A DNA stretch of 64,000 bases from Pelagibacteraceae bacterium AG-422-N09 (lineage in GTDB: Bacteria > Pseudomonadota > Alphaproteobacteria > Pelagibacterales > AG-422-B15), in contig QCMV01000003.1 in assembly GCA_003213515.1 (NCBI GenBank), positions 1 to 64,000 of the forward strand, written 5' to 3'. Under the pieces are notes generated by a model, which saw only the letters and a list, made by a program, of their open reading frames with translations, was not told where the DNA came from and searched no databases. Positions within the stretch are counted from its first letter, which is position 1. The number at the start of each line of letters is the position of its first letter. Made by a program: the position numbers and the translations under genes. Positions 18,483 to 26,291 of the stretch are shown here, one piece after another.

Positions 18483-19126
18483 GCAAACCTATCTTCATTA
18501 ACATAGATACTTTTAAAATATTTTAGAACTAAATTTTTACAAAATTCATTGGTATATATTTTTGGATCAAACAATATTCGCTGCCACAATCCATCGACCA
18601 TGGAGTGATAGGTTTCACTTACTTCTTTTGGTGTAAATTCTTTTTGACTAGTAATATTATTAATTTCACTTACTAACTTTTCCATTTGTTGAGAGTAAAT
18701 TTCATCTTGTCTTTGACAAATAGTCAAATAAGAAGGTCTAAACTTCACTTCACTATAAAATGCAATCCATACTGAAATTTTATTTCTATTGGCAATCTTT
18801 GAGCTGAAATCATTTTGAACTATACGTATTATTCTATCAATTGGATCTATATTCTTTTCTTCAAATATCTTTTGCCATGATTTTTTATATTCATCAGATA
18901 AATACTGCAGCGAACTTATTAATAAATTATCCTTCGATTTAAATCTAAAATTTGCGTAACCTTGAGAAACTTTGGCTCTTTTTGCTACATGAGCAATCGT
19001 AGTATCCGCCAGACCTCTTTTTGCAATTGTTTCTATCGTAGCGTCAATCAACTTTTGATGATTAACAGAAATCTCAGTTTCACTAGCCTGTTCTGTAGTT
19101 TTTTTATTAACTAAAGCCTTCATCAT
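18479..19126 (-). CDS. TetR-family regulator, BetI-like
   Basis: DNA-binding repressor of about 215 residues. The helix-turn-helix reads IAHVAKRAKVSQGYANFRFKSKDNLL after QKLIDATIETIAKRGLADTT. The C-terminal half, with VWIAFYSEVKFRPSY and MVDGLWQRILFDP, matches the BetI-type ligand domain (BetI senses choline), so a quaternary amine effector is plausible. The track starts at GTG 19144; ATG 19126 is preferred, without a clear ribosome binding site. The divergent spacer carries a TTGAA-N6-TTCAA inverted repeat that is repeated at 23.6 kb, so this protein is the obvious candidate for the repressor of the amine island. Confidence 0.85.
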   Translation of the reverse strand: MMKALVNKKTTEQASETEISVNHQKLIDATIETIAKRGLADTTIAHVAKRAKVSQGYANFRFKSKDNLLISSLQYLSDEYKKSWQKIFEEKNIDPIDRIIRIVQNDFSSKIANRNKISVWIAFYSEVKFRPSYLTICQRQDEIYSQQMEKLVSEINNITSQKEFTPKEVSETYHSMVDGLWQRILFDPKIYTNEFCKNLVLKYFKSIYVNEDRFA

Positions 19127-19171
19127 ATCGAATAAACAATACACAAAGATAACTATTAAAGATAGTTTTGT

Positions 19172-19189
19172 ATTGAATAATCATTCAAT
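19172..19189. promoter_or_regulatory. Operator copy 1 (TTGAA-N6-TTCAA) in the TetR divergent promoter
   Basis: ATTGAATAATCATTCAAT is an inverted repeat with 7-bp arms around 4 bases. The left arm overlaps the -35 TTGAAT of a forward promoter and, because it is symmetrical, the right arm provides a -35 in the reverse direction towards the TetR gene. The same arms and spacing recur at 23599-23616. Confidence 0.65.
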
Positions 19190-19201
19190 TTTTATTATCA
19201 T
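19173..19201 (+). promoter_or_regulatory. Promoter of the amine island (upstream of 19225)
   Basis: TTGAAT (19173-19178), 17-bp spacer, TATCAT (19196-19201, five of six consensus bases). The predicted transcript start is near 19208, about 17 bases before the ATG. The -35 is embedded in the inverted repeat, so repressor binding would block it. Confidence 0.55.
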
Positions 19202-19224
19202 GATTCCTAAATATTCTTTATTTT

Positions 19225-20853
19225 ATGGCAAAAAATACACACGATGTAATCGTAATTGGTGCGGGTCATAATGGTTTGACCGCTGCTAGTTATATGGCGA
19301 AAGCAGGACTAGATGTTGTTGTCCTCGAAAAAAACGAGTGGATTGGAGGCGCTGCTGTTAGTCGCGAGCTCTATCCAGGATGGAAATATTCTAACTGTTC
19401 ATATGTTTGCAGCTTACTTAGACCTGAGATCATGCGTGATCTTGAATTGTACAAATATGGTTTACAAATTATTCCTTACGAAGGTAGCGTAACAATGATG
19501 AGAAATGGGGACTACTATGCTCACTATCATGATCATGATATGACGATCAATTCTATCAGAAGACATTCCCACAAAGATGCAGAGGCTTATGAAAGGTACA
19601 GTCGCGATGTTTTAAGACAATGTAAAATTATTAAACCACTCTTAAAAATGACACCACCTGATTTAACTTCTTTTAAACCAAAAGATTTATTTGGAGCTCT
19701 GGAGTTCGCAAAACATTTTGCAGCTAAAGACGAGCTAGGAGGTCTTGGTGAAAAAGAAATTTATGACACTATTCGATTTTACACGATGAGCATCAGAGAC
19801 TATTTAGATGAATATTTTGAAAGTGATATTACAAAAGCTCACTTAGCTGGAAGTGCAATTATCGGAACTGCTCTTGGTCCTTGCTCACCTGGCTCTGCTT
19901 ACGTATTACTCCACCATTATATGGGAGAAGTAGATGGTTCTGTTGGAGCATGGGGGTACTCAAGAGGAGGTATGGGCTCTATCACAAAAGCAATGACAGG
20001 TTGTCTCAATGCTCACGGCGGTGAAGTAAAACCAGATAATGAAGTCGTTAATGTCATTACTAAAAATGGTCGTGCGATTGGAGTTGCCACCAAAAAAGGT
20101 GATGAATATTACGCAAAAAAAATTGTATCTAACTTAGATGTTAAAAGAACGTTTTTAAAAATTACTGAAGAAAGCTCTTTACCTGGTGAATTTGTTGAAA
20201 GAGTTAAAAACTTTAAAATTAGAGGTTCATCGGGAAAACTAAATATTGCCTTAGATGGCCTTCCTGAATTTCCATGTATTCCAGAAGGTGATCCAGGCGG
20301 TGGAGGTGATATGCACTTCACAGAAACTATTGAAGAAATGGAAGGAGCTTACGACGATTGGAAAAGAGGTGAATGGTCAAGAAATCCTTACGTAGATATG
20401 TGTATTCCTTCTAAAAGCGATCCAACAATGGCAGCTCCCGGAAAGCATTATATGTCTGTCTTTATTCAATATGTTCCATTCAATCTTGCAAATGGCGGGT
20501 GGAATGAAGAAAGAAAACAGGAATTTGGAAGACATATTGTTAATTGTATTGCTGAGTTTTCTCCAAATTTTAGAGATTTAATTAATCACTACGAAGTTCG
20601 TACACCATTAGAATTAGACAATGAAGTAGGATTGACAGAAGGAAACATCTTTCAAGGCGAATTAACAATGGACCAACTCATGTTTAATCGACCTGTGCCT
20701 GGATATGCGCAGTACAGAACACCACTTAAAAATATGTATATGTGCAGTTCATCAACCCATCCAGGGGGCGGAGTTATGGGTGCACCAGGAGCGAATGCTG
20801 CAAGGGAGGTTCTAATTGATATGAATATCGCTCAGACTGGTAATTATTATTAA
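19225..20853 (+). CDS. FAD-dependent oxidoreductase, PYROXD2/phytoene-desaturase-like
   Basis: A 542-residue flavoprotein of the amine-oxidase/phytoene-dehydrogenase superfamily. The FAD-binding Rossmann motif is GAGHNG (12-17) followed by VVVLEKNEWIGGAA. The C-terminal FAD contact reads YMCSSSTHPGGGVMGAPGANAA. No signal peptide, so cytoplasmic. The reaction is unknown. It is the first gene of the amine island and its stop overlaps the ATG of a paralogue by one base, so the two may form a heteromer. Confidence 0.8.
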   Translation: MAKNTHDVIVIGAGHNGLTAASYMAKAGLDVVVLEKNEWIGGAAVSRELYPGWKYSNCSYVCSLLRPEIMRDLELYKYGLQIIPYEGSVTMMRNGDYYAHYHDHDMTINSIRRHSHKDAEAYERYSRDVLRQCKIIKPLLKMTPPDLTSFKPKDLFGALEFAKHFAAKDELGGLGEKEIYDTIRFYTMSIRDYLDEYFESDITKAHLAGSAIIGTALGPCSPGSAYVLLHHYMGEVDGSVGAWGYSRGGMGSITKAMTGCLNAHGGEVKPDNEVVNVITKNGRAIGVATKKGDEYYAKKIVSNLDVKRTFLKITEESSLPGEFVERVKNFKIRGSSGKLNIALDGLPEFPCIPEGDPGGGGDMHFTETIEEMEGAYDDWKRGEWSRNPYVDMCIPSKSDPTMAAPGKHYMSVFIQYVPFNLANGGWNEERKQEFGRHIVNCIAEFSPNFRDLINHYEVRTPLELDNEVGLTEGNIFQGELTMDQLMFNRPVPGYAQYRTPLKNMYMCSSSTHPGGGVMGAPGANAAREVLIDMNIAQTGNYY

Positions 20854-22364
20854 TGTCAGACAATTATGACGTAATCGTTATTGGCGCAGGCCATAATGGT
20901 CTTGTATGTGCTAATATTCTTGCAAAAAAAAACCGTAAGGTTCTAATTTGTGAGGCACGTGAGAATTGTGGAGGACTCCTTGAAGAGAGTATAACCAATT
21001 TCGTTCCTCAGATACCACTGAGTGTGTCAAGCTCTCTTGGCGGACTGCCAGTAAAGTATAAAGCAAAGTCTAGTATTGCACTGTCTGAGTCTGGTCAACA
21101 TATTCGCCTAGTTGGAAACCAACATATTGACCATAAAGTTATTTCAGGTTTCTCTTCGAAGGATGCAGACAGATATGTAAAATTTCATGATAAAATGTCC
21201 TCCTTTTCAAAGGCTTTAGGTTCTTTCATGATGGCTTCACCACCAAGGATCATGAACAATACTTTCTCTGACTACTTTAAATTATTCAAATTAGGCATGA
21301 ATGTTCGAATGCTTGGAAAGAAAAAATTTAATGAGTTTGCAAGAATGATAGGGCTAAATATTGCAGACGAATTAGAAGACAATTTTGAAAATACTCTTTT
21401 GCAAGGCCTAATCGCCCATGATGCGGTGCTTGGTTCTAACTTGGGCCCGAGGTCACCAGGTTCATTGATTAACCTACTTTTTCGCATGGCCACACATGAC
21501 AACTCAATTTTTGGGGGAATATACGAAATTGATGGTGGCAGTAAAGCTTTTGTCGATACTTTACTTGATATCAGCAATAAAAATAAAGTTGAAATCAAAA
21601 CTTCTTCATCGGTTAAAAGATGCATTGCTGAAAATGATAAAGCAGTTGGAGTTGAACTTCACAATGGTGAAAAAATTTACGCAAAAAAAATTATTTCTAA
21701 TGCAGATCCAAGATCTACTTATTTTTCCCTTTTAGGAACTGAGAATTTAGATACTGATGTGAAAAGAAGAATCAAACATCACCGATCAAAAGGGAAAGTT
21801 GCAAAATTATCATTAAGTCTCAATAAACAACCTGAATTTATTAACTGCGATAAAGATGATTTAGAGAGCAGAATGGTGATCGCGCCGTCAATTGATTATA
21901 TAGAAGAAGCATTCAATCCAAGTAAATTTGATAAACTTTCTATGGAACCTATTTTAGAAATGAAACTAAAAAATTCAGACCAGAGTAATCCTGTATTAGA
22001 TATTCAAGTTCAATATGCTTCCTACGGTGCGCAAGAGGGTTGGGATAATATTAAAGATAACTATGTAGACGCAGTTATAAAATTAATAGTGAAATATGCA
22101 CCTGATATTCAAAGCTGTATAGAGACTAAAGCAATCGTTACTCCTGACGATATAGAGAAAAATTTTCATGTCACAGGCGGACATTGGCATCATGGAGAAG
22201 TTCAAATTGATCAACTTTTTATGCTCAGACCAATTCCTGGGGCATCACAATATAGAACCCACCTTGATGGACTATATATGTGTGGTGCAGGTACCCATCC
22301 GGGTGGAGGCTTAACTGGAATTCCAGGAAGAAATGCAGCTCAAGCTATTTTGGAGGATGCTTGA
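20853..22364 (+). CDS. Second PYROXD2-like FAD oxidoreductase
   Basis: A 503-residue paralogue of the preceding gene with the same ends: VIVIGAGHNG (7-16) and, at the C-terminus, MCGAGTHPGGGLTGIPGRNAAQ. HWHHGEVQIDQLFMLRPIPG corresponds to the HQGE-like segment NIFQGELTMDQLMFNRPVPG of its partner. The sequences are well diverged in the middle, so this is an old duplication. Function unknown. TGA ends 2 bases before the ATG of the GcvT-like gene. Confidence 0.8.
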   Translation: MSDNYDVIVIGAGHNGLVCANILAKKNRKVLICEARENCGGLLEESITNFVPQIPLSVSSSLGGLPVKYKAKSSIALSESGQHIRLVGNQHIDHKVISGFSSKDADRYVKFHDKMSSFSKALGSFMMASPPRIMNNTFSDYFKLFKLGMNVRMLGKKKFNEFARMIGLNIADELEDNFENTLLQGLIAHDAVLGSNLGPRSPGSLINLLFRMATHDNSIFGGIYEIDGGSKAFVDTLLDISNKNKVEIKTSSSVKRCIAENDKAVGVELHNGEKIYAKKIISNADPRSTYFSLLGTENLDTDVKRRIKHHRSKGKVAKLSLSLNKQPEFINCDKDDLESRMVIAPSIDYIEEAFNPSKFDKLSMEPILEMKLKNSDQSNPVLDIQVQYASYGAQEGWDNIKDNYVDAVIKLIVKYAPDIQSCIETKAIVTPDDIEKNFHVTGGHWHHGEVQIDQLFMLRPIPGASQYRTHLDGLYMCGAGTHPGGGLTGIPGRNAAQAILEDA

Positions 22365-22366
22365 AT

Positions 22367-23566
22367 ATGAATAGAGATTTAAGATTTACGGCACTTAAAA
22401 AAACTCCTTTTCACTCTAGAACAAGCTTAGCTTCAAGAACAAATAAATATTATAACTGGAACGGTTTTACCGTACCCACAGAATACTCAACAACTGAGTT
22501 GGAATATACTGCCGCTAGAAATGGCACTTCAGTTATGGATCTCACGCCTATGTGCAAATACATGATCAATGGCAGCGATGCTAACAGATTTGTTGATTAT
22601 CTTGTAACAAGAGATTTATCACAGATGGAAGACAATACAGTTGCATACATAATTTGGTGTAATGAAGATGGTAAAGTGATGGACGATGGTACCATATTTA
22701 AATTTTCGAATACAAAATTCATGCTTTGCTGTGCAGTAAAGATTTATAATTGGTTACATGACTCTGCTGAAGGTTTTGATGTTTCTTGTGAGGATGCAAC
22801 AGACACAACTGCTGCATTAGCAATCCAAGGACCTACTTCTTGTTCAACACTAAAGAACTATGGAGCAGACGACCTTGAATTATTAAAACCATTTGGAATG
22901 AAACAATATAATATTAATGGATATGATGTTTTAATCTCGCGAACAGGCTTCACAGGTGATTTAGGATATGAATTATGGACTGATCCAGCTAATGCAGAAA
23001 ACATGTGGGATAGTATTATGGAAGCTGGAAAAGAATTAAAGATTAGACCTTTTGGTATGCATGCTCTTGAGATGACAAGGATTGAAGCTGGCTTTATTCA
23101 AACCAATACTGATTTTATGGCAGCTGAAGATTCCTTAAGACCAGTGAGAATGCGTTCACCGTATGAAATTGGAATGGGTTGGCTGGTTCATCTTAATAAA
23201 GAAAGTTACTTTGTCGGTAAACGCGCTTTAAAGAAAGAAAAAGAGACAGGTAATTCTGAAAGATGTTTAGTTGGACTTGACATAGATGGTGATAAGCCTG
23301 CAGTAGGCTCTGTGATCTATAATGAAAAAAAAGAAGACATAGGTATTGTTACGGCAGCAATGTGGTCACCTACTATGAAAAGAAACGTTGCACTCGCATC
23401 TCTGAAGCGTCCATATGGAATTAAGATAAAAGAAAATATTTTTGCAGAAATATATCACCCAGAGGAATTGGAATATAAAAAAATATGGGCAAAGTGTAAG
23501 GTTGTAAAAAGACAATTTTTTAGCCCTGAAAGACGTAACAAAGTACCTGCGGACCTATATGAATAG
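22367..23566 (+). CDS. GcvT-like aminomethyltransferase / folate-dependent demethylase
   Basis: A 399-residue protein of the GcvT/DMGDH-C family, which moves a one-carbon unit from an amine to tetrahydrofolate. Conserved points are VMDLTPMCKYMINGSDA, the Asp-rich GKVMDDGTIF, ALAIQGPTS, SRTGFTGDLGYELW and the C-terminal barrel with YFVGKRAL. No other glycine-cleavage genes are near, so it is not simply the housekeeping T protein. Start ATG 22367 has GGAGG 10 bases upstream; the ORF track's start at 22280 lies inside the previous gene. In this island it could capture the carbon released when the Rieske oxygenase or a flavoprotein demethylates the substrate. Confidence 0.82.
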   Translation: MNRDLRFTALKKTPFHSRTSLASRTNKYYNWNGFTVPTEYSTTELEYTAARNGTSVMDLTPMCKYMINGSDANRFVDYLVTRDLSQMEDNTVAYIIWCNEDGKVMDDGTIFKFSNTKFMLCCAVKIYNWLHDSAEGFDVSCEDATDTTAALAIQGPTSCSTLKNYGADDLELLKPFGMKQYNINGYDVLISRTGFTGDLGYELWTDPANAENMWDSIMEAGKELKIRPFGMHALEMTRIEAGFIQTNTDFMAAEDSLRPVRMRSPYEIGMGWLVHLNKESYFVGKRALKKEKETGNSERCLVGLDIDGDKPAVGSVIYNEKKEDIGIVTAAMWSPTMKRNVALASLKRPYGIKIKENIFAEIYHPEELEYKKIWAKCKVVKRQFFSPERRNKVPADLYE

Positions 23567-23568
23567 CC

Positions 23569-23587
23569 AAAAATAGGGTATTTTTTT
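23569..23587 (+). terminator. Weak terminator-like hairpin
   Basis: AAAAATA and TATTTTT pair around GGG, followed by more T. The stem is only A/T and short, so it could at most weaken read-through into the next gene, which has its own promoter. Confidence 0.3.
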
Positions 23588-23598
23588 AAAATTCAATT

Positions 23599-23616
23599 AT
23601 TGAACAGCTGTTCAAT
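23599..23616. promoter_or_regulatory. Operator copy 2 (perfect 18-bp palindrome)
   Basis: ATTGAACAGCTGTTCAAT is identical to its own reverse complement. It shares the TTGAA-N6-TTCAA frame with the repeat in the TetR divergent region and, as there, overlaps the -35 of a promoter. The TTGAAC/GTTCAA arms also resemble what I recall of BetI-type sites, which have a shorter centre. Confidence 0.75.
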
Positions 23617-23628
23617 ATAGGCTATACT
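23600..23628 (+). promoter_or_regulatory. Promoter of the aminotransferase gene, likely leaderless
   Basis: TTGAAC (23600-23605), 17-bp spacer, TATACT (23623-23628, five of six consensus bases). The -10 ends 5 bases before the ATG at 23634, so the transcript would begin at or next to the start codon. Confidence 0.6.
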
Positions 23629-23633
23629 TCAAT

Positions 23634-25031
23634 ATGCCCAAATCAACTCCGACTCCCGAAAAAAAAGATCTCCTTAATACTCTCGACGATAGAATTCTAT
23701 ACCCATGGCAGTATCTTGAGTATCGCGGTGAAGACAGCAGGACAATCATTGATAAGTCAAAAGGAATTTATCTTTACGATCAAACAGGAAGACAGCTCAT
23801 TGATGGTCCTGGAGGAATGTGGAATGTTAACGTGGGACATGGTGTAAAAGAAATTGCTGATGCTGTTTATAATCAGATTACAAAAATGCCATACGCCAGC
23901 CCATTTACTGAGTCCACTGAGATAGCATATAACTATGCTTCACGACTTGTTAAATATGCGCCCGGTGATCTTAAAAGAGTATTTTTTACTTCTGGAGGAT
24001 CCTCAGCAGTAGACTCTGCATTAAGATTTGTAATGTTTTATAATAATGTTCGTGGGTTAAGAGATAAGAAACAAATTATCTCACGTCATGATGCATATCA
24101 CGGAAGTACATTTTTAGGGGCTTCATGCTCAGGTAAAGAAAGAGATAAAAACAACTTTGATTTTGCAGATAACTTAGTCCATCATTTGTCTGCGCCAAAT
24201 CCATTTAAAAAACCAGATGACTTAAGCGATGACGAATTCTGTGATCTAAAAGTTAAAGAGTTAGAAAATAAAATTTTAGAACTTGGTCAAGATAAGGTCG
24301 CAGCATTTATTGCAGAGCCAATCCTGGCATCAGGTGGGGTAATTGTTCCACCTAAAGGATATCATAAAAAGACAAGAGAAATTTGCACTAAGTACGATAT
24401 TATTTATATTTCTGATGAGATAGTAACTGGCTTTGGAAGATTAGGTCATATATTCGCTTCAGAAAATTATTTTGATTTAGAACCTGATATCATACTTTTA
24501 GCAAAAGGGATTACTTCAGGATACGTACCCTGTGGTGCAGTTGTTATTTCTGAAAAGCTTATGTCTCAACTTGATAATAAAGAAAAAGTTATATTCTCAA
24601 ATGGATTTACTGACTCGGGTCACCCAGTAAGTATGGCAGCAGCAACAGCAACACTTGATTATATTGAAAAAAATAACCTCCTTGAACATGTACAAGAAGT
24701 TGGCCCTTATTTTCAATCTAAACTAAGTGAATTAATTGATCTACCGATTGTTGGCGATGTACGTGGCGAGGGATTAATGGCGGCTGTTGAATGTGTAATC
24801 AGTAAAGAAAAAAAAGATCCTCTGAATTTACAATACGAGATTGCTTCTCGCATCAATTCACATTGTCAAAATCTTGGCCTGATTGTAAGGCCTTTATTTA
24901 ACACTTGCGTCATGTCTCCTTCTTTGATCATCACTAAGGAACAAATAGATGAGCTCGTAAGTATACTTAGAAAAGGAATTGAGTTAGCTACAGACGACAT
25001 CAAGAAAGAAGGCCTTTGGTCTGCATCATAA
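23634..25031 (+). CDS. Class III aminotransferase
   Basis: PLP-dependent omega-aminotransferase of 465 residues. Key features are DGPGGMWNVNVGHG, FFTSGGSSAVDSALR (the usual GSEAN is GSSAV here), SDEIVTGFGRLGH with Asp261 and the PLP lysine Lys291 in LAKGITSGY. It is only distantly like the SpuC-type enzyme at 15.5 kb. It has its own operator-controlled promoter inside the island and is followed after 4 bases by the Rieske gene. The amine substrate is unknown. Confidence 0.85.
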   Translation: MPKSTPTPEKKDLLNTLDDRILYPWQYLEYRGEDSRTIIDKSKGIYLYDQTGRQLIDGPGGMWNVNVGHGVKEIADAVYNQITKMPYASPFTESTEIAYNYASRLVKYAPGDLKRVFFTSGGSSAVDSALRFVMFYNNVRGLRDKKQIISRHDAYHGSTFLGASCSGKERDKNNFDFADNLVHHLSAPNPFKKPDDLSDDEFCDLKVKELENKILELGQDKVAAFIAEPILASGGVIVPPKGYHKKTREICTKYDIIYISDEIVTGFGRLGHIFASENYFDLEPDIILLAKGITSGYVPCGAVVISEKLMSQLDNKEKVIFSNGFTDSGHPVSMAAATATLDYIEKNNLLEHVQEVGPYFQSKLSELIDLPIVGDVRGEGLMAAVECVISKEKKDPLNLQYEIASRINSHCQNLGLIVRPLFNTCVMSPSLIITKEQIDELVSILRKGIELATDDIKKEGLWSAS

Positions 25032-25035
25032 ATAA

Positions 25036-26274
25036 ATGCTTGAGTTTAACCATCTGCTAAAAAACTATCAGGAGGGTAAAACTTTACCCCAAGACTTTTA
25101 TACTAATTCGAATATTTTTTCCGAGGAGATGAAGCGAATTTATTTCAAACAGTGGTTAATGGTAGATCACATCAGCCGTATACCTAACCCAGGTGATTAT
25201 TTTGTTTTTGATGCCGAAAAGGAATCCATCATAGTTATTAGAGGAAGAGACAATGAAGTGAGAGCATTTTATAATGTCTGCACTCATCGAGGATCAAGAA
25301 TTTGTTTAGATGAAGAGGGTTCAAAAAAACTTTTAGTGTGTCCCTATCATGCTTGGAGTTTTTCAGCAGAAGGTGAGCTTAAAGCTGCACGTTTTATGCC
25401 TGAGGATTTTAAAAAAGAAGAGTGGGGTCTTAGAGAGTGTCATCTTAAAATTTATGAAGGATTAATATTTATTAATTTATCTTTAGACGAACCGATGAAT
25501 TTTGATGAATTCATTGAGCCCTTAAAAGAAATGATAGAATTTCATCAGACGAGTAAGTCAAAAATTGCGATAAGAAAAAAATACCCAACTCACGCAAATT
25601 TTAAATTAGTTCTTGAAAATTTTCAGGAGTGTTATCACTGTCCCACAGCACACCCTGAGCTTTGTGCAGTACAGGACAAAGACTGGGTTGTCGCAATGGG
25701 TGCTGGAATAGGTACAGCGCCTCAAAAAGAGACTGATGAATATTTAAATAAAATTAAACCTTGGGTTGAGGAATGTAAAAAAAATGGAACTCCGTCTGAG
25801 GTTTACCTTGAAACAGAAGAAGGATTAAAAAAAGGCTTAAACAGATATGTTGATAGAACACCAATTGGAAATGGAAACTTGTCACAAACCAAAGATGGAA
25901 AGCCAGCTTCTTCATTAATGGGACAATTTAAGGATTTTGATGGAGGACTAACCCAAGTAAGCTTTAATCCATTTGGCTGTTGTTATTTCACAAATGATTT
26001 TGGCGTCATGTTTATTTTTAAACCCATCTCACTTCTAGAGTCTGAAGTGGAACTCATATGGCTCGTAAACGAGGAAGCTGAGGAGAATAAAGACTTTAAG
26101 TCCGAGGAAGTAAGCTATATTTGGGATGTTACTACCGCGCATGACACAACAATAATTGAAAATAACCAAGAAGGCCTTCTATCTCAGTCTTTTAAACCCG
26201 GAGTTTTATCTGAAAATGAGACAGCGGTAACTTACTTTTATAATTGGTATTTTACCAACATGCAGTTACCATAA
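25036..26274 (+). CDS. Rieske non-heme iron oxygenase, alpha subunit
   Basis: A 412-residue oxygenase of the choline-monooxygenase/carnitine/betaine demethylase type. The Rieske [2Fe-2S] ligands are Cys82, His84 (VCTHRGS) and Cys102, His105 (CPYHAW). The catalytic-domain iron site is ENFQECYHCPTAH with Glu198, His201 and His206, plus an Asp in WDVTTAHD. Such enzymes hydroxylate or demethylate quaternary amines using electrons from a separate ferredoxin/flavin reductase, and no such reductase gene is in the window. It sits between an aminotransferase and a PuuB-like flavoprotein gene. A paralogue without the cluster is at 33.2 kb. Confidence 0.92.
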   Translation: MLEFNHLLKNYQEGKTLPQDFYTNSNIFSEEMKRIYFKQWLMVDHISRIPNPGDYFVFDAEKESIIVIRGRDNEVRAFYNVCTHRGSRICLDEEGSKKLLVCPYHAWSFSAEGELKAARFMPEDFKKEEWGLRECHLKIYEGLIFINLSLDEPMNFDEFIEPLKEMIEFHQTSKSKIAIRKKYPTHANFKLVLENFQECYHCPTAHPELCAVQDKDWVVAMGAGIGTAPQKETDEYLNKIKPWVEECKKNGTPSEVYLETEEGLKKGLNRYVDRTPIGNGNLSQTKDGKPASSLMGQFKDFDGGLTQVSFNPFGCCYFTNDFGVMFIFKPISLLESEVELIWLVNEEAEENKDFKSEEVSYIWDVTTAHDTTIIENNQEGLLSQSFKPGVLSENETAVTYFYNWYFTNMQLP

Positions 26275-26291
26275 TCTCTGAGCAAGAGAGT

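Noticed and set aside
21272-21625. 117-aa minus-strand ORF inside the second PYROXD2-like gene
   Set aside because: Shadow frame; the plus-strand protein is continuous and conserved.
22280-22366. Upstream start of the GcvT-like ORF
   Set aside because: It overlaps the end of the preceding flavoprotein gene; ATG 22367 has GGAGG at proper distance and the family sequence starts after it.
22367-23566. Housekeeping glycine-cleavage T protein (gcvT)
   Set aside because: No gcvH or gcvP nearby and the gene is inside the amine island; a substrate-specific GcvT-like role is more likely.
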